A DNA stretch of 29,054 bases from a bacterium (GTDB lineage Bacteria > Babelota > Babeliae > Babelales > CAIQNR01). A program made the position numbers and the translations under genes. The stretch's first letter is position 1. Each line of letters opens with the position of its first letter. Location of the stretch: contig CANNBR010000003.1 in NCBI GenBank assembly GCA_947502805.1, positions 1-29,054 of the forward strand. Direction: 5' to 3'. Shown here piece after piece: positions 22,475 to 29,054 of this stretch. A model generated the notes under the pieces. It saw only the letters and a program-made list of their open reading frames with translations. It was not told where the DNA came from and searched no databases.

Positions 22475-23896
22475 TTAAGATTTTGCAATGTGAGCGGCAT
22501 TTTCCACATCTTTAGACCCAATAACTTCACCTCGCTTAATGGCTCGTTGATAGCGTTTGCCAAGAAAGAAAGAAACTGCAAGCCAAATACCAATGATTCC
22601 TGAAAAGAAAACACCTTGGAATAAAATCAATCCAGCTCCTGTCAAAGGAGCAATCATAATATTAAAAGTAGATCCAAATCCACGAGCTAACTTTTTACCA
22701 AATGTATCAATCCATGCCTTAGATTTAAATTTCATGGTCTTAATTGTTGGAATATATAAAGACTCTGTTACCGGTTGACTGAAGGCATAATAAACGGCCC
22801 GCAATACTACAAATGCTGCTATTAATGCATTAGGAGATGAGCTAAAAACAAGATACAGCAACAATACCCCAATAACTAATGGCATGACCATTAATGAAAG
22901 GCGCTCGCCTAAACGGGTAACTATTCTACTTGTTCCAAAATAAGAAATAATAAATCCCACAAAATGAGTAATAAAAACAATCTTAAAAAGAAAACAACTT
23001 GCACCTGAAACGGTTCCACCTGAGCTATCTTGCGCTATTCCTAAACGCATATAGCTCAAAACCGCACTAACTACTTCATAAAAAAATACTGAGGCGAAAA
23101 TTCCAAACATATAGGGATTTTTAATAAGAAACTTGAGCCCTGCAAACATACCCTCCTCTGCTTCTTCCTCCGACTTACTTTCATTTTTTTCAAACTGATA
23201 CGCAGCTTCATACCCATGCAAATAACGACCAGGAACTTTTTTCATCATAATGTTAATAATTAAAGGAATAGCTAATAAAAGAGTTGCCGATAATGTCATT
23301 AACAAAAAATGTATCATCGTATCCGACATGCCCAATCCATAATGACCATTATTGTGAGAAAGCAAAAACCAGGCAAGGCCAGAAGTCATCATGCCACCAA
23401 CTTTTGACCAAGAGATCAACGTTCCATAATTTTTTTTAGCTCCATCAGGAGAGGTAATAGAACTCAAGAAAGCCCAAAACACACTGAGAACAAAGGGAGA
23501 GAAACTTTCTACATAGAAAAAATAAAGCCAGCCAAAAAGCCAATAGACATAAGAATGTAATGTATTTTCAGCACCCACTCCATAATAGGCAACAATCGCA
23601 GCGCACAGAAAACCAATAATGCTGTACACATAAGCAAAAAAACAAAGCAACTGATAGCGCCTTACCCTATCAACCATTTTCGAATAAAAAAGAACAATCG
23701 GAATAAGAACAATAATCATAAAAAGTTTAGCAAAAGGAACATATTCCTTGCCCACAATGTCGATAAATAAAGAATCTTTTAACTCTTTGATGATGGTATA
23801 TGACGCAATAATAGAGAAAAAAACTCCACTCAAAAAAAGAACTTTTAAACGCTCATAGTGGTTAACATCTCTTTGTACATCCATCGCCTTCTGCAT
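22475..23896 (-). CDS. NTT-family nucleotide transporter, divergent member
   Basis: A 473-residue protein with about 11-12 membrane helices. It is the most diverged of four NTT paralogues here. It retains LKDSLF near the start (K40), FYVESFSPFVLSVFWAFLSS, GTLISWSKVGG and LYIPTIKTMKFKSKAWIDTFGKK in pieces. It differs at two places where the other three carry charge: VLSYMRLG replaces ILDFQFK, and PVTESLYIPT replaces PAKEQLYIPT. Those charged residues appear to correspond to ones essential for ATP/ADP exchange in characterised NTTs (compared by eye). It also lacks the EDR(P/V)VC ending. It therefore probably moves a different substrate. GAGG is 5 nt before the ATG. Confidence 0.88.
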   Translation of the reverse strand: MQKAMDVQRDVNHYERLKVLFLSGVFFSIIASYTIIKELKDSLFIDIVGKEYVPFAKLFMIIVLIPIVLFYSKMVDRVRRYQLLCFFAYVYSIIGFLCAAIVAYYGVGAENTLHSYVYWLFGWLYFFYVESFSPFVLSVFWAFLSSITSPDGAKKNYGTLISWSKVGGMMTSGLAWFLLSHNNGHYGLGMSDTMIHFLLMTLSATLLLAIPLIINIMMKKVPGRYLHGYEAAYQFEKNESKSEEEAEEGMFAGLKFLIKNPYMFGIFASVFFYEVVSAVLSYMRLGIAQDSSGGTVSGASCFLFKIVFITHFVGFIISYFGTSRIVTRLGERLSLMVMPLVIGVLLLYLVFSSSPNALIAAFVVLRAVYYAFSQPVTESLYIPTIKTMKFKSKAWIDTFGKKLARGFGSTFNIMIAPLTGAGLILFQGVFFSGIIGIWLAVSFFLGKRYQRAIKRGEVIGSKDVENAAHIAKS

Positions 23897-23947
23897 AAAA
23901 GCCTCTTTCCTAGAACGATTTTCAACATCAAAAAAAACTACAAAAAA

Positions 23948-23974
23948 AGCCTCTTGAAATTAATTCAAGAGGCT
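23948..23974 (-). terminator. Strong intrinsic terminator
   Basis: A perfect 11-bp stem AGCCTCTTGAA / TTCAAGAGGCT with a 5-nt loop, followed on the minus strand by seven Ts. The stop codon of the 41-codon ORF lies at its loop. It ends the transcript coming from the NTT cluster. Confidence 0.88.
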
Positions 23975-24085
23975 GAAATTTACTACGTGACACTCTTTAA
24001 GTCTGCGGCAGGGAACTGGCATGGACGTGAAAGCACATAGCTTCATATCCATGATATTTTTATATATTTTTTGAGAATTAAACAT
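23960..24085 (-). CDS. Small ORF, 41 residues, with its own promoter-like leader
   Basis: Not recognised. The frame opens at ATG 24085 with AAGGA 7 nt upstream and reads MFNSQKIYKNIMDMKLCAFT... to ...ECHVVNFSLLN before a TAA inside the terminator. It has three cysteines (C17, C26, C32), several basic residues and no signal peptide or membrane segment. Upstream lies a near-copy of the promoter and leader segment of the adjacent NTT gene. Promoter, SD, frame and terminator together make a complete small gene. It could also encode a small RNA, or be the stub of a duplicated NTT gene that lost its coding part. Confidence 0.5.
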   Translation of the reverse strand: MFNSQKIYKNIMDMKLCAFTSMPVPCRRLKECHVVNFSLLN

Positions 24086-24113
24086 ATATGATTCCTTGCT
24101 TCTTTTTGCCTAA

Positions 24114-24150
24114 CTTTCAAAAAAGCCTTTATAACAGCCATTCTAGCACA
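24114..24150 (-). promoter_or_regulatory. Promoter-like segment duplicated from the NTT leader
   Basis: Twenty nt at 24114-24133 (CTTTCAAAAAAGCCTTTATA on the plus strand, TATAAA as -10 on the minus strand) are identical to 25527-25546, and the similarity continues upstream with a one-base gap and a few changes. The copy lies between the NTT stop at 24178 and the small ORF. Confidence 0.6.
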
Positions 24151-24177
24151 GTATTAGCGCTATGAACAGAGGAATTT

Positions 24178-25512
24178 TTAACAAACTGGACGATCTTCTT
24201 TAATTGCTTTTGCATGAGTTTTACCTAAGAAGAGAGCTGCTGTTAGCCAGACAGAAATAAGCCCAAGAGAGGTTAATAAACTAAACCAAATAAAACCTTC
24301 TGCTCCGAGGGTTTTTCTAGAGCTATTTATTAATGAACCAATTCCTTTTGAAGCACGATTCCCAAAGATTTCAATCCACGCCTTACCTTTATACTTGGTC
24401 TCCTTAGTTGTAGGAATATAGAGCTGCTCTTTTGCTGGTTGATTAAGCGCATAGTTAATTCCTTTGCAAAAAACCATAACCCCAAAGCCAACAGAAAGTA
24501 GTGGGTTAAATGCCAGCGCAACTAAAGCTATCCCTATCATAATCGGAAGAAGCATAAGGGTCTTACCAAGACCAAGAGCTCTTCCAATTCTATCAACACC
24601 AAAAACAACTGCTACTAGTGCAATAATATTAGTCCAGATAGCATAGTCACTCAAATACACACCCAATGCATGGCCGGTATATGATGCACTTGCCAATGCC
24701 TTAAACTGAAAATCTAAAATGGTGATCGTAATATTGTAAAATGCAACAACACCAAGGATGCCAAGCAAATAGGGCCTAGTAATTAATAAACGAAAGCCTT
24801 CCATAAAGCCTGTTTTAACTTTTCCTTCGAGAGGTTTTTTTGCTTCTCCATGAAATCCCTTCATTTGCGCATGTGACGTATGATGCATGTAGTAATAAAT
24901 GAAAAAGGGAAGCGAGCATAAAATGGCAACACCAGCCATGATTGCATAAGAAGTTCCAACCCATTTAGTCATGTATTTACCTATCAAAGGACCAAGCACA
25001 CCGCCACTTTGAGCACCAATGATAATCGTTGAATATCCTCGCTTAGCAGCTTCTGGTGTTGTTGTATCTGAAACAAATGACCAAAATAAGGTGATCATAA
25101 TGACCCCAAAACTTTCCACAAACAGGTAAAATGCCCACCCTAAAAATCGCATTGGGTCAGAGACTGTATTATCGATACCAGTAAGTGGATTTAAAATAAG
25201 AATCGCAAAAACAAGCGCAATAATCGCATAGAACAATGTCAACAAATATAAAAGTCTATGAGGAGATAAAAGATCAACCAACTTAGAATAGATCATAATC
25301 AAAGGAACCATAATAAGCGCGGATAACATTTTAACCATTGGTTGATAATCAATGCCAACCATCGTCATAAAAACGCTATCTTTAATCGGTCTCAATAACC
25401 AATACACACCAATAGTGATACCAAAAAGAACTGCAAGCGTTGAAAACTTTTTACGTTCCTCAGGACTTTGTTCAACAGGTCTCGAAAAAAACGACTTAAA
25501 CTCTTGTAACAT
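24178..25512 (-). CDS. NTT-family nucleotide transporter (ATP/ADP translocase type)
   Basis: 444 residues from the ATG at 25512, chosen because the N-terminus MLQEFKSFFS then aligns with its neighbour; a TTG at 25533 would add seven codons. It has about 12 membrane helices with LLRPIKDSVF (K44), FVESFGVIMITLFWSF, YSTIIIGAQSGGVLG, ILDFQFKAL, PAKEQLYIPTTKETKYKGKAW and a final EDRPVC. These charged positions match, by eye, the lysine and acidic residues essential in plant and rickettsial ATP/ADP exchangers. It would import host ATP in exchange for ADP, or other nucleotides. It is a near paralogue of the next two genes and has its own promoter-like segment. Confidence 0.9.
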   Translation of the reverse strand: MLQEFKSFFSRPVEQSPEERKKFSTLAVLFGITIGVYWLLRPIKDSVFMTMVGIDYQPMVKMLSALIMVPLIMIYSKLVDLLSPHRLLYLLTLFYAIIALVFAILILNPLTGIDNTVSDPMRFLGWAFYLFVESFGVIMITLFWSFVSDTTTPEAAKRGYSTIIIGAQSGGVLGPLIGKYMTKWVGTSYAIMAGVAILCSLPFFIYYYMHHTSHAQMKGFHGEAKKPLEGKVKTGFMEGFRLLITRPYLLGILGVVAFYNITITILDFQFKALASASYTGHALGVYLSDYAIWTNIIALVAVVFGVDRIGRALGLGKTLMLLPIMIGIALVALAFNPLLSVGFGVMVFCKGINYALNQPAKEQLYIPTTKETKYKGKAWIEIFGNRASKGIGSLINSSRKTLGAEGFIWFSLLTSLGLISVWLTAALFLGKTHAKAIKEDRPVC

Positions 25513-25526
25513 ACTTGTAACAACAC

Positions 25527-25564
25527 CTTTCAAAAAAGCCTTTATATCAGCTTATTCTAACACA
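25527..25564 (-). promoter_or_regulatory. Promoter-like leader of the second NTT gene
   Basis: GATATAAAGG gives a TATAAA-type -10 on the minus strand, about 30 nt before the ATG at 25512, followed by a GGCTTTTTTGAAAGG leader. The -35 is weak. The same block recurs at 24114-24150. Confidence 0.5.
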
Positions 25565-25620
25565 TTCTAGAAGCTCTTACTACAACGATTTAGAGCTCAC
25601 TTATAGCAAAGACAATCCCC

Positions 25621-25809
25621 GTCATTGCGAGCTTGCGTGGCAATCCCTACAGCGCATACAAATAATTTTAAAGCTTCTTCTGCATGCATTGAACCATAAC
25701 CCACCATTTCATGATAAATTTTTCCATACTTTAACCCTTGAGAGATCAGGCAGTGTTTACTTTTCTACATGCTTGCACTGAAGGGATTGCCACGCAAGCT
25801 CGCAATGAC
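25621..25809. mobile_element. MITE-like element with 28-bp perfect inverted repeats
   Basis: The left arm 25621-25648 (GTCATTGCGAGCTTGCGTGG then CAATCCCT) is exactly complementary to the right arm 25782-25809; 133 nt lie between. The arm resembles the GTCATTGCGAG...GGCAATCC palindromes scattered in many bacterial genomes. No transposase is inside, only a short open stretch with stops. It fills most of the 384-nt gap between two NTT genes. Confidence 0.75.
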
Positions 25810-25859
25810 AGGACTTTATTTTCTTATTTCATATGAATGTTTCAGAAATTCTTTAATTA

Positions 25860-25893
25860 AAGAATGAGCACCTTTTTATAGGTGCCCATTCTT
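25860..25893 (-). terminator. Terminator of the NTT gene pair
   Basis: Read on the minus strand, AAGAATGGGCACCT pairs with AGGTGCTCATTCTT (14 bp with one G-U) around a 6-nt loop. T-rich sequence follows on both strands. It lies 25 nt after the NTT stop at 25918. Confidence 0.75.
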
Positions 25894-25917
25894 ATTTTTT
25901 GCCGAAAATATTCTGAT

Positions 25918-27264
25918 TTAGCAGACTGGACGATCTTCTTTGATCGCTTTAGAATGCTCTCTTCCTAGGAATGCTGCGGCGTACATCCAAATAGCAATTA
26001 AACCAAGAGAACTAAGCAAGCTGAACCAGATGAATCCTTCTGCTCCCAATGCTTTTTTAGAGCTATTGATAAGAGAACCGACACCTTTTGAAGAACGTGA
26101 ACCGAACATGTCAATCCAAGCCTTGGCTTTGTATTTAGTTTCTTTAGTTGTTGGAATATAAAGTTGTTCTTTTGCTGGTTGGTTAAGCGCGTAGTTGATA
26201 CCTTTTGAAAACACCATAATGGCGAATGCTATAGGTAATACAGCATGAGCTGACAAGACAACCATCGCAATACCAACGATCACTGGAAGCAACATAAGAG
26301 TTCTTCCAAGGCCAAGCTTACGACCGATATTATTCACGCCAACCACTACGCAGATAAACGCAACAACGTTGGTCCAAATTGCATAGTTAGAAAGGTAAGC
26401 ACCAAGCGCATTACCGCTGTATGATGCTGATGCCAAGCTTTTGAATTGGAAATCAAGAATAGTAACGATAATTTCGTAAAACGAAACAACAATAAAAATA
26501 CCAAGCAAATAAGGTTTGGTAACCAGAAGGCGAAGGCCTTCCATGAATCCTGTACTTGGCTTTTTGCCTTCAAGTGGCTTTTTAGACTCTCCATGGAATC
26601 CTTCCATTTGATCATGAGAGACATTGTTCATATAGTAGCGAACAATTACAGGAAGCATGCATAAAATAGCTACACCGAAAAGAATTGCGTATGAAGTGCC
26701 ATTATCGCCAAAGTAAGGGATAATGTATGAACCTGCAAGCGGACCTGCGATCCCACCAACTTGAGCACCTAAAACAACTGTAGGATATCCACGTTTTGCC
26801 GCTTCAGGAGAAGTTGTATCAGATACAAAAGACCAAAAAAGCGCAACCATAATAGATCCAAAACTTTCTACAAAAATATAGAAAGCCCAACCAAGCCAGC
26901 GGCTTGGTTCTGCAACAGCATTCGAAATACCAGTAACTGGATTAAGAATTAAAATTGCAAAAATAATGGCGCTAATAGCATAAAAAAGCGAAAAACCGTA
27001 CATAAGTACATGACGAGGAAAACGATCAACCAACTTAGAATAGATCATAACTAATGGAACAATCACCGCTACAGAAAGCATTTTAACCATCGGTTGATAA
27101 TCAATACCAACCATTGTCAAAAAGACACCGTCTTTTAAGGGACGCAAGAGCCAGTAGACTCCAATTGTAATACCAAATAAAACCGCAAGTATCGAAAACT
27201 TTTTACTTTCTTCGGGACTTTGCGCTGACCCACCACTAAAAAACGACTTAATCGCACTTAACAT
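25918..27264 (-). CDS. NTT-family nucleotide transporter (ATP/ADP translocase type)
   Basis: 448 residues from the ATG at 27264, which has AAAGAAAGG 9 nt upstream; a TTG at 27291 would add nine codons. It is very similar to the preceding NTT: MLSAIKSFFS, LLRPLKDGVF (K44), FVESFGSIMVALFWSF, YPTVVLGAQVGG, ILDFQFKSL, PAKEQLYIPTTKETKYKAKAW and EDRPVC at the end. About 12 membrane helices. All charged positions expected for nucleotide exchange are present. It follows the next NTT gene by 34 nt (8 nt from the TTG), so the two form an operon that ends at the 25,860 terminator. Confidence 0.92.
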   Translation of the reverse strand: MLSAIKSFFSGGSAQSPEESKKFSILAVLFGITIGVYWLLRPLKDGVFLTMVGIDYQPMVKMLSVAVIVPLVMIYSKLVDRFPRHVLMYGFSLFYAISAIIFAILILNPVTGISNAVAEPSRWLGWAFYIFVESFGSIMVALFWSFVSDTTSPEAAKRGYPTVVLGAQVGGIAGPLAGSYIIPYFGDNGTSYAILFGVAILCMLPVIVRYYMNNVSHDQMEGFHGESKKPLEGKKPSTGFMEGLRLLVTKPYLLGIFIVVSFYEIIVTILDFQFKSLASASYSGNALGAYLSNYAIWTNVVAFICVVVGVNNIGRKLGLGRTLMLLPVIVGIAMVVLSAHAVLPIAFAIMVFSKGINYALNQPAKEQLYIPTTKETKYKAKAWIDMFGSRSSKGVGSLINSSKKALGAEGFIWFSLLSSLGLIAIWMYAAAFLGREHSKAIKEDRPVC

Positions 27265-27298
27265 AAAGAAATACCTTTCTTTTACAAACAACTATTAA

Positions 27299-28642
27299 TT
27301 AACACACTACTCTATCTTCACGCAGTGCTTGAGCATGCACTTTTCCCACAAACAACGCTGCAAACATCCATACACCAATAAGACCAAACGACACTAACAG
27401 ACTGAAGACGATGAATCCCTCAGCCCCGAGAACGCCTCTCATACTATTAATGACCGATGCACTACCCTTAGAAAAACGAGAACCAAACATATCAATCCAC
27501 GCTTTTGCCTTATACTTAGTATCTTTTGTTGTAGGAATATATAACTGTTCTTTCACCGGCAAAATGAGAGAATAATTAAATGATTTTTGAATAGCTTGAA
27601 TAGCAAATGCTACAATAAGCACTGGGTAAAAACTCATACCAACGACACATACCCCAACCAATAATGGAAGCAAAATAAGTGTTTTTCCAAATCCTAATGA
27701 TCTTCCAAAACGGTCTATACCTACCAGCACGCATATGAGTGCAATAAAATTAGTAACCACAGCAAAATCATTTAAGAAAACAGTTAAGGCATCACCAGAA
27801 TAAGAATTTTTTGCAAGTCCTTTAAATTGAAAATCAAGAATCCCATTAATCACTTCATAGAAACAAACAATTGCAAAAATACCAAGTAAATAGGGCTTAC
27901 TTAAAAGCAAACGCAGTCCTTCAAGAAATCCTGCCTTTTTATGCCCCCCTTCAATAGGAGAGCGCTCATCAGCAACAAACCCTTTCATCTGAGAGCTCGG
28001 AACATGTCGCATATAATAAAACACCATAAGCGGCAAAAAAGATAAAACAAACACCCCAAAAAGAAGTGCATAACCGGTACCACCAGTACCACAATATAAA
28101 ATGATATATTTTGAAATAAGAGGGAGACACACAGCTCCTGTTTGAGCACCCATTACAATTATGCTGTATCCACGCTTTGCAGCATCAGGTGTTGTGGTAT
28201 CAGAAACAAAAGCCCAAAAAAGTGCTGCCATAATTATACCAAATGTGTCTGCATATAAATAAAATGCCCAACCTAAAACACGCGAAGTATCTGCTACAGT
28301 ATTAGCAATGCCTGTAGTTGGATTTAAAATAAGAATCGCAAAGATAATGGCAGACACCACATAAAAAATCGAAAGAATATAAAGAACCACATGACGAGGA
28401 AAACGATCAACAAGTTTTGAATAGATCATAACTACAGGAATAACCACAATAACCGAAAGCAATTTAGCCAAAGGAACGTAGTTTGTGCCAATCATGTTCA
28501 AGAAAATGCTGTCTTTTATAGGACGCAATAACCCGTAAACACCAATCGTAATGCCGAATATCACTGACAAAAGAAAAAACTTTTTATGTTCTTCCTTATG
28601 AAGCGATCCTCCCAAAAACGATTTTACACTTTCCAGTATCAC
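27299..28642 (-). CDS. NTT-family nucleotide transporter, first gene of the cluster
   Basis: 447 residues from a GTG at 28642, with AGAAGGG 5 nt upstream. About 12 membrane helices. It has LLRPIKDSIF (K43), ILDFQFKGL, PVKEQLYIPTTKDTKYKAKAW and EDRVVC at the end. One difference stands out: YADTFGII replaces the FVESFG of its neighbours, so the glutamate becomes aspartate. The substrate range could therefore differ from that of the two closest paralogues. It is the promoter-proximal gene; a TATACT at 28718-28723 may be its -10. Confidence 0.9.
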   Translation of the reverse strand: MILESVKSFLGGSLHKEEHKKFFLLSVIFGITIGVYGLLRPIKDSIFLNMIGTNYVPLAKLLSVIVVIPVVMIYSKLVDRFPRHVVLYILSIFYVVSAIIFAILILNPTTGIANTVADTSRVLGWAFYLYADTFGIIMAALFWAFVSDTTTPDAAKRGYSIIVMGAQTGAVCLPLISKYIILYCGTGGTGYALLFGVFVLSFLPLMVFYYMRHVPSSQMKGFVADERSPIEGGHKKAGFLEGLRLLLSKPYLLGIFAIVCFYEVINGILDFQFKGLAKNSYSGDALTVFLNDFAVVTNFIALICVLVGIDRFGRSLGFGKTLILLPLLVGVCVVGMSFYPVLIVAFAIQAIQKSFNYSLILPVKEQLYIPTTKDTKYKAKAWIDMFGSRFSKGSASVINSMRGVLGAEGFIVFSLLVSFGLIGVWMFAALFVGKVHAQALREDRVVC

Positions 28643-29054
28643 GCAAACCCTTCTATAGTGAATAACTTTTCTCGCATTGCCCCTCTTTGAGAGTTTTTCA
28701 GTTCGGAGAAAGGGTAAAGTATACTCACTTTTTTATTCCAATGCTACTTTCGTTGAGCGGGCTGGCCTAAAGAGAAAAAGTTCCTTTTTAATTATCTTTT
28801 GAAAAAGACGTAAGTGCGCTCTCTGCGGGCAGCACTAAGGTGGGGAGAGGATTCTGCGCAAGAACCTTTATTCTTTCAACAACTTAGCCTTCTGTTGCGC
28901 TCTGCGCGCGGCACCAAATGGGATACTTGCCTATCCCTTTGGAATCTAGGGCACAAACCTGCGGTTCGATCGCTTTTAACGAATATAACTCGGTCCAGCT
29001 CCTACGGGCTTAGGACCTCAAACACATATCCTGATAGGGATTGTAGAAGTTCAT
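28643..29054. other. Non-coding, highly structured region at the window edge
   Basis: 412 nt with no gene I can support. It has several strong hairpins: AGTGC/GCACT (28813-28836); CCAAA-GGGATA / TATCCC-TTTGG (28914-28942); and GGTCC-AGC-CC / GG-GCT-GGACC (28992-29017). Two related segments, one at 28815-28835 and one at 28896-28914 (TGCGCTCTGCGCGCGGCAC), repeat about 81 nt apart. It lacks the signature sequences of tmRNA, RNase P RNA, SRP RNA and T-box leaders as far as I can see. Confidence 0.5.
28718..28723 (-). promoter_or_regulatory. Possible -10 of the NTT cluster
   Basis: TATACT on the minus strand, about 75 nt before the GTG at 28642. No good -35 at normal spacing is visible. Confidence 0.3.

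Noticed and set aside
28805..29054. tmRNA, RNase P RNA, SRP RNA or T-box leader
   Set aside because: None of their conserved sequences (tag ALAA frame, GAGGAAAGTCC, GGAAGGAAGCAG, GGGTGG-ACCGCG) was found on either strand.

Overview
The window is 29 kb of AT-rich, gene-dense bacterial DNA that looks like the genome of an obligate intracellular bacterium, most likely Candidatus Dependentiae (TM6). This rests on four tandem paralogues of the nucleotide transporter (NTT, ATP/ADP translocase) family, exported ankyrin-repeat proteins, ordinary bacterial housekeeping genes (der, dnaX, rpsB, tsaC/sua5, hpf) and many decaying genes and dispersed palindromes. The phylum call is an inference from gene content. 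Chlamydiae-like or Rickettsiales-like endosymbionts are the alternatives.

Layout. Positions 1-6,487 (+) hold three exported proteins in an operon with 4-nt gaps: one small protein with a short internal repeat and two large paralogues with C-terminal ankyrin repeats. A bidirectional terminator separates them from a minus-strand housekeeping block, 6,543-10,108: dnaX, der, hpf. A divergent intergenic region of about 570 nt leads to a plus-strand DEAD-box RNA helicase with a long FTPR-type repeat tail (10,694-12,595). From 12,737 to 19,239 the minus strand carries accessory genes: a lipoprotein, a Nudix hydrolase, a broken methyltransferase, a chloramphenicol-phosphotransferase-like kinase, an O6-methylguanine-DNA methyltransferase with a possible upstream ORF, a GNAT acetyltransferase pseudogene with two nonsense codons, a one-chain nucleotidyltransferase-HEPN protein, an EamA transporter and two exported proteins of unknown function. 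Next come sua5 (+), a DUF5946-like protein (-), tRNA-Ser(GGA) (-) and rpsB (-), whose tail resembles the helicase tail. Positions 22,475-28,642 (-) hold the four NTT genes, with an unannotated 41-codon ORF between two of them that has its own copy of an NTT promoter. The last 400 nt contain no credible gene but several strong hairpins.

How it fits together. The NTT cluster would let the cell take host ATP and other nucleotides. The exported ankyrin proteins are plausible host-facing effectors. Translation and ribosome upkeep (Der, HPF, S2, Sua5, DEAD helicase) and DNA upkeep (DnaX, Ogt) are conventional. The most notable observations are the divergent NTT that lacks the charged residues expected for ATP/ADP exchange, the hidden small gene with a duplicated NTT promoter, the fused MNT-HEPN protein, the shared FTPR tails of helicase and S2, two pseudogenes caught mid-decay, and a palindromic element family that sits inside a terminator loop and at the tRNA-Ser 3' end.
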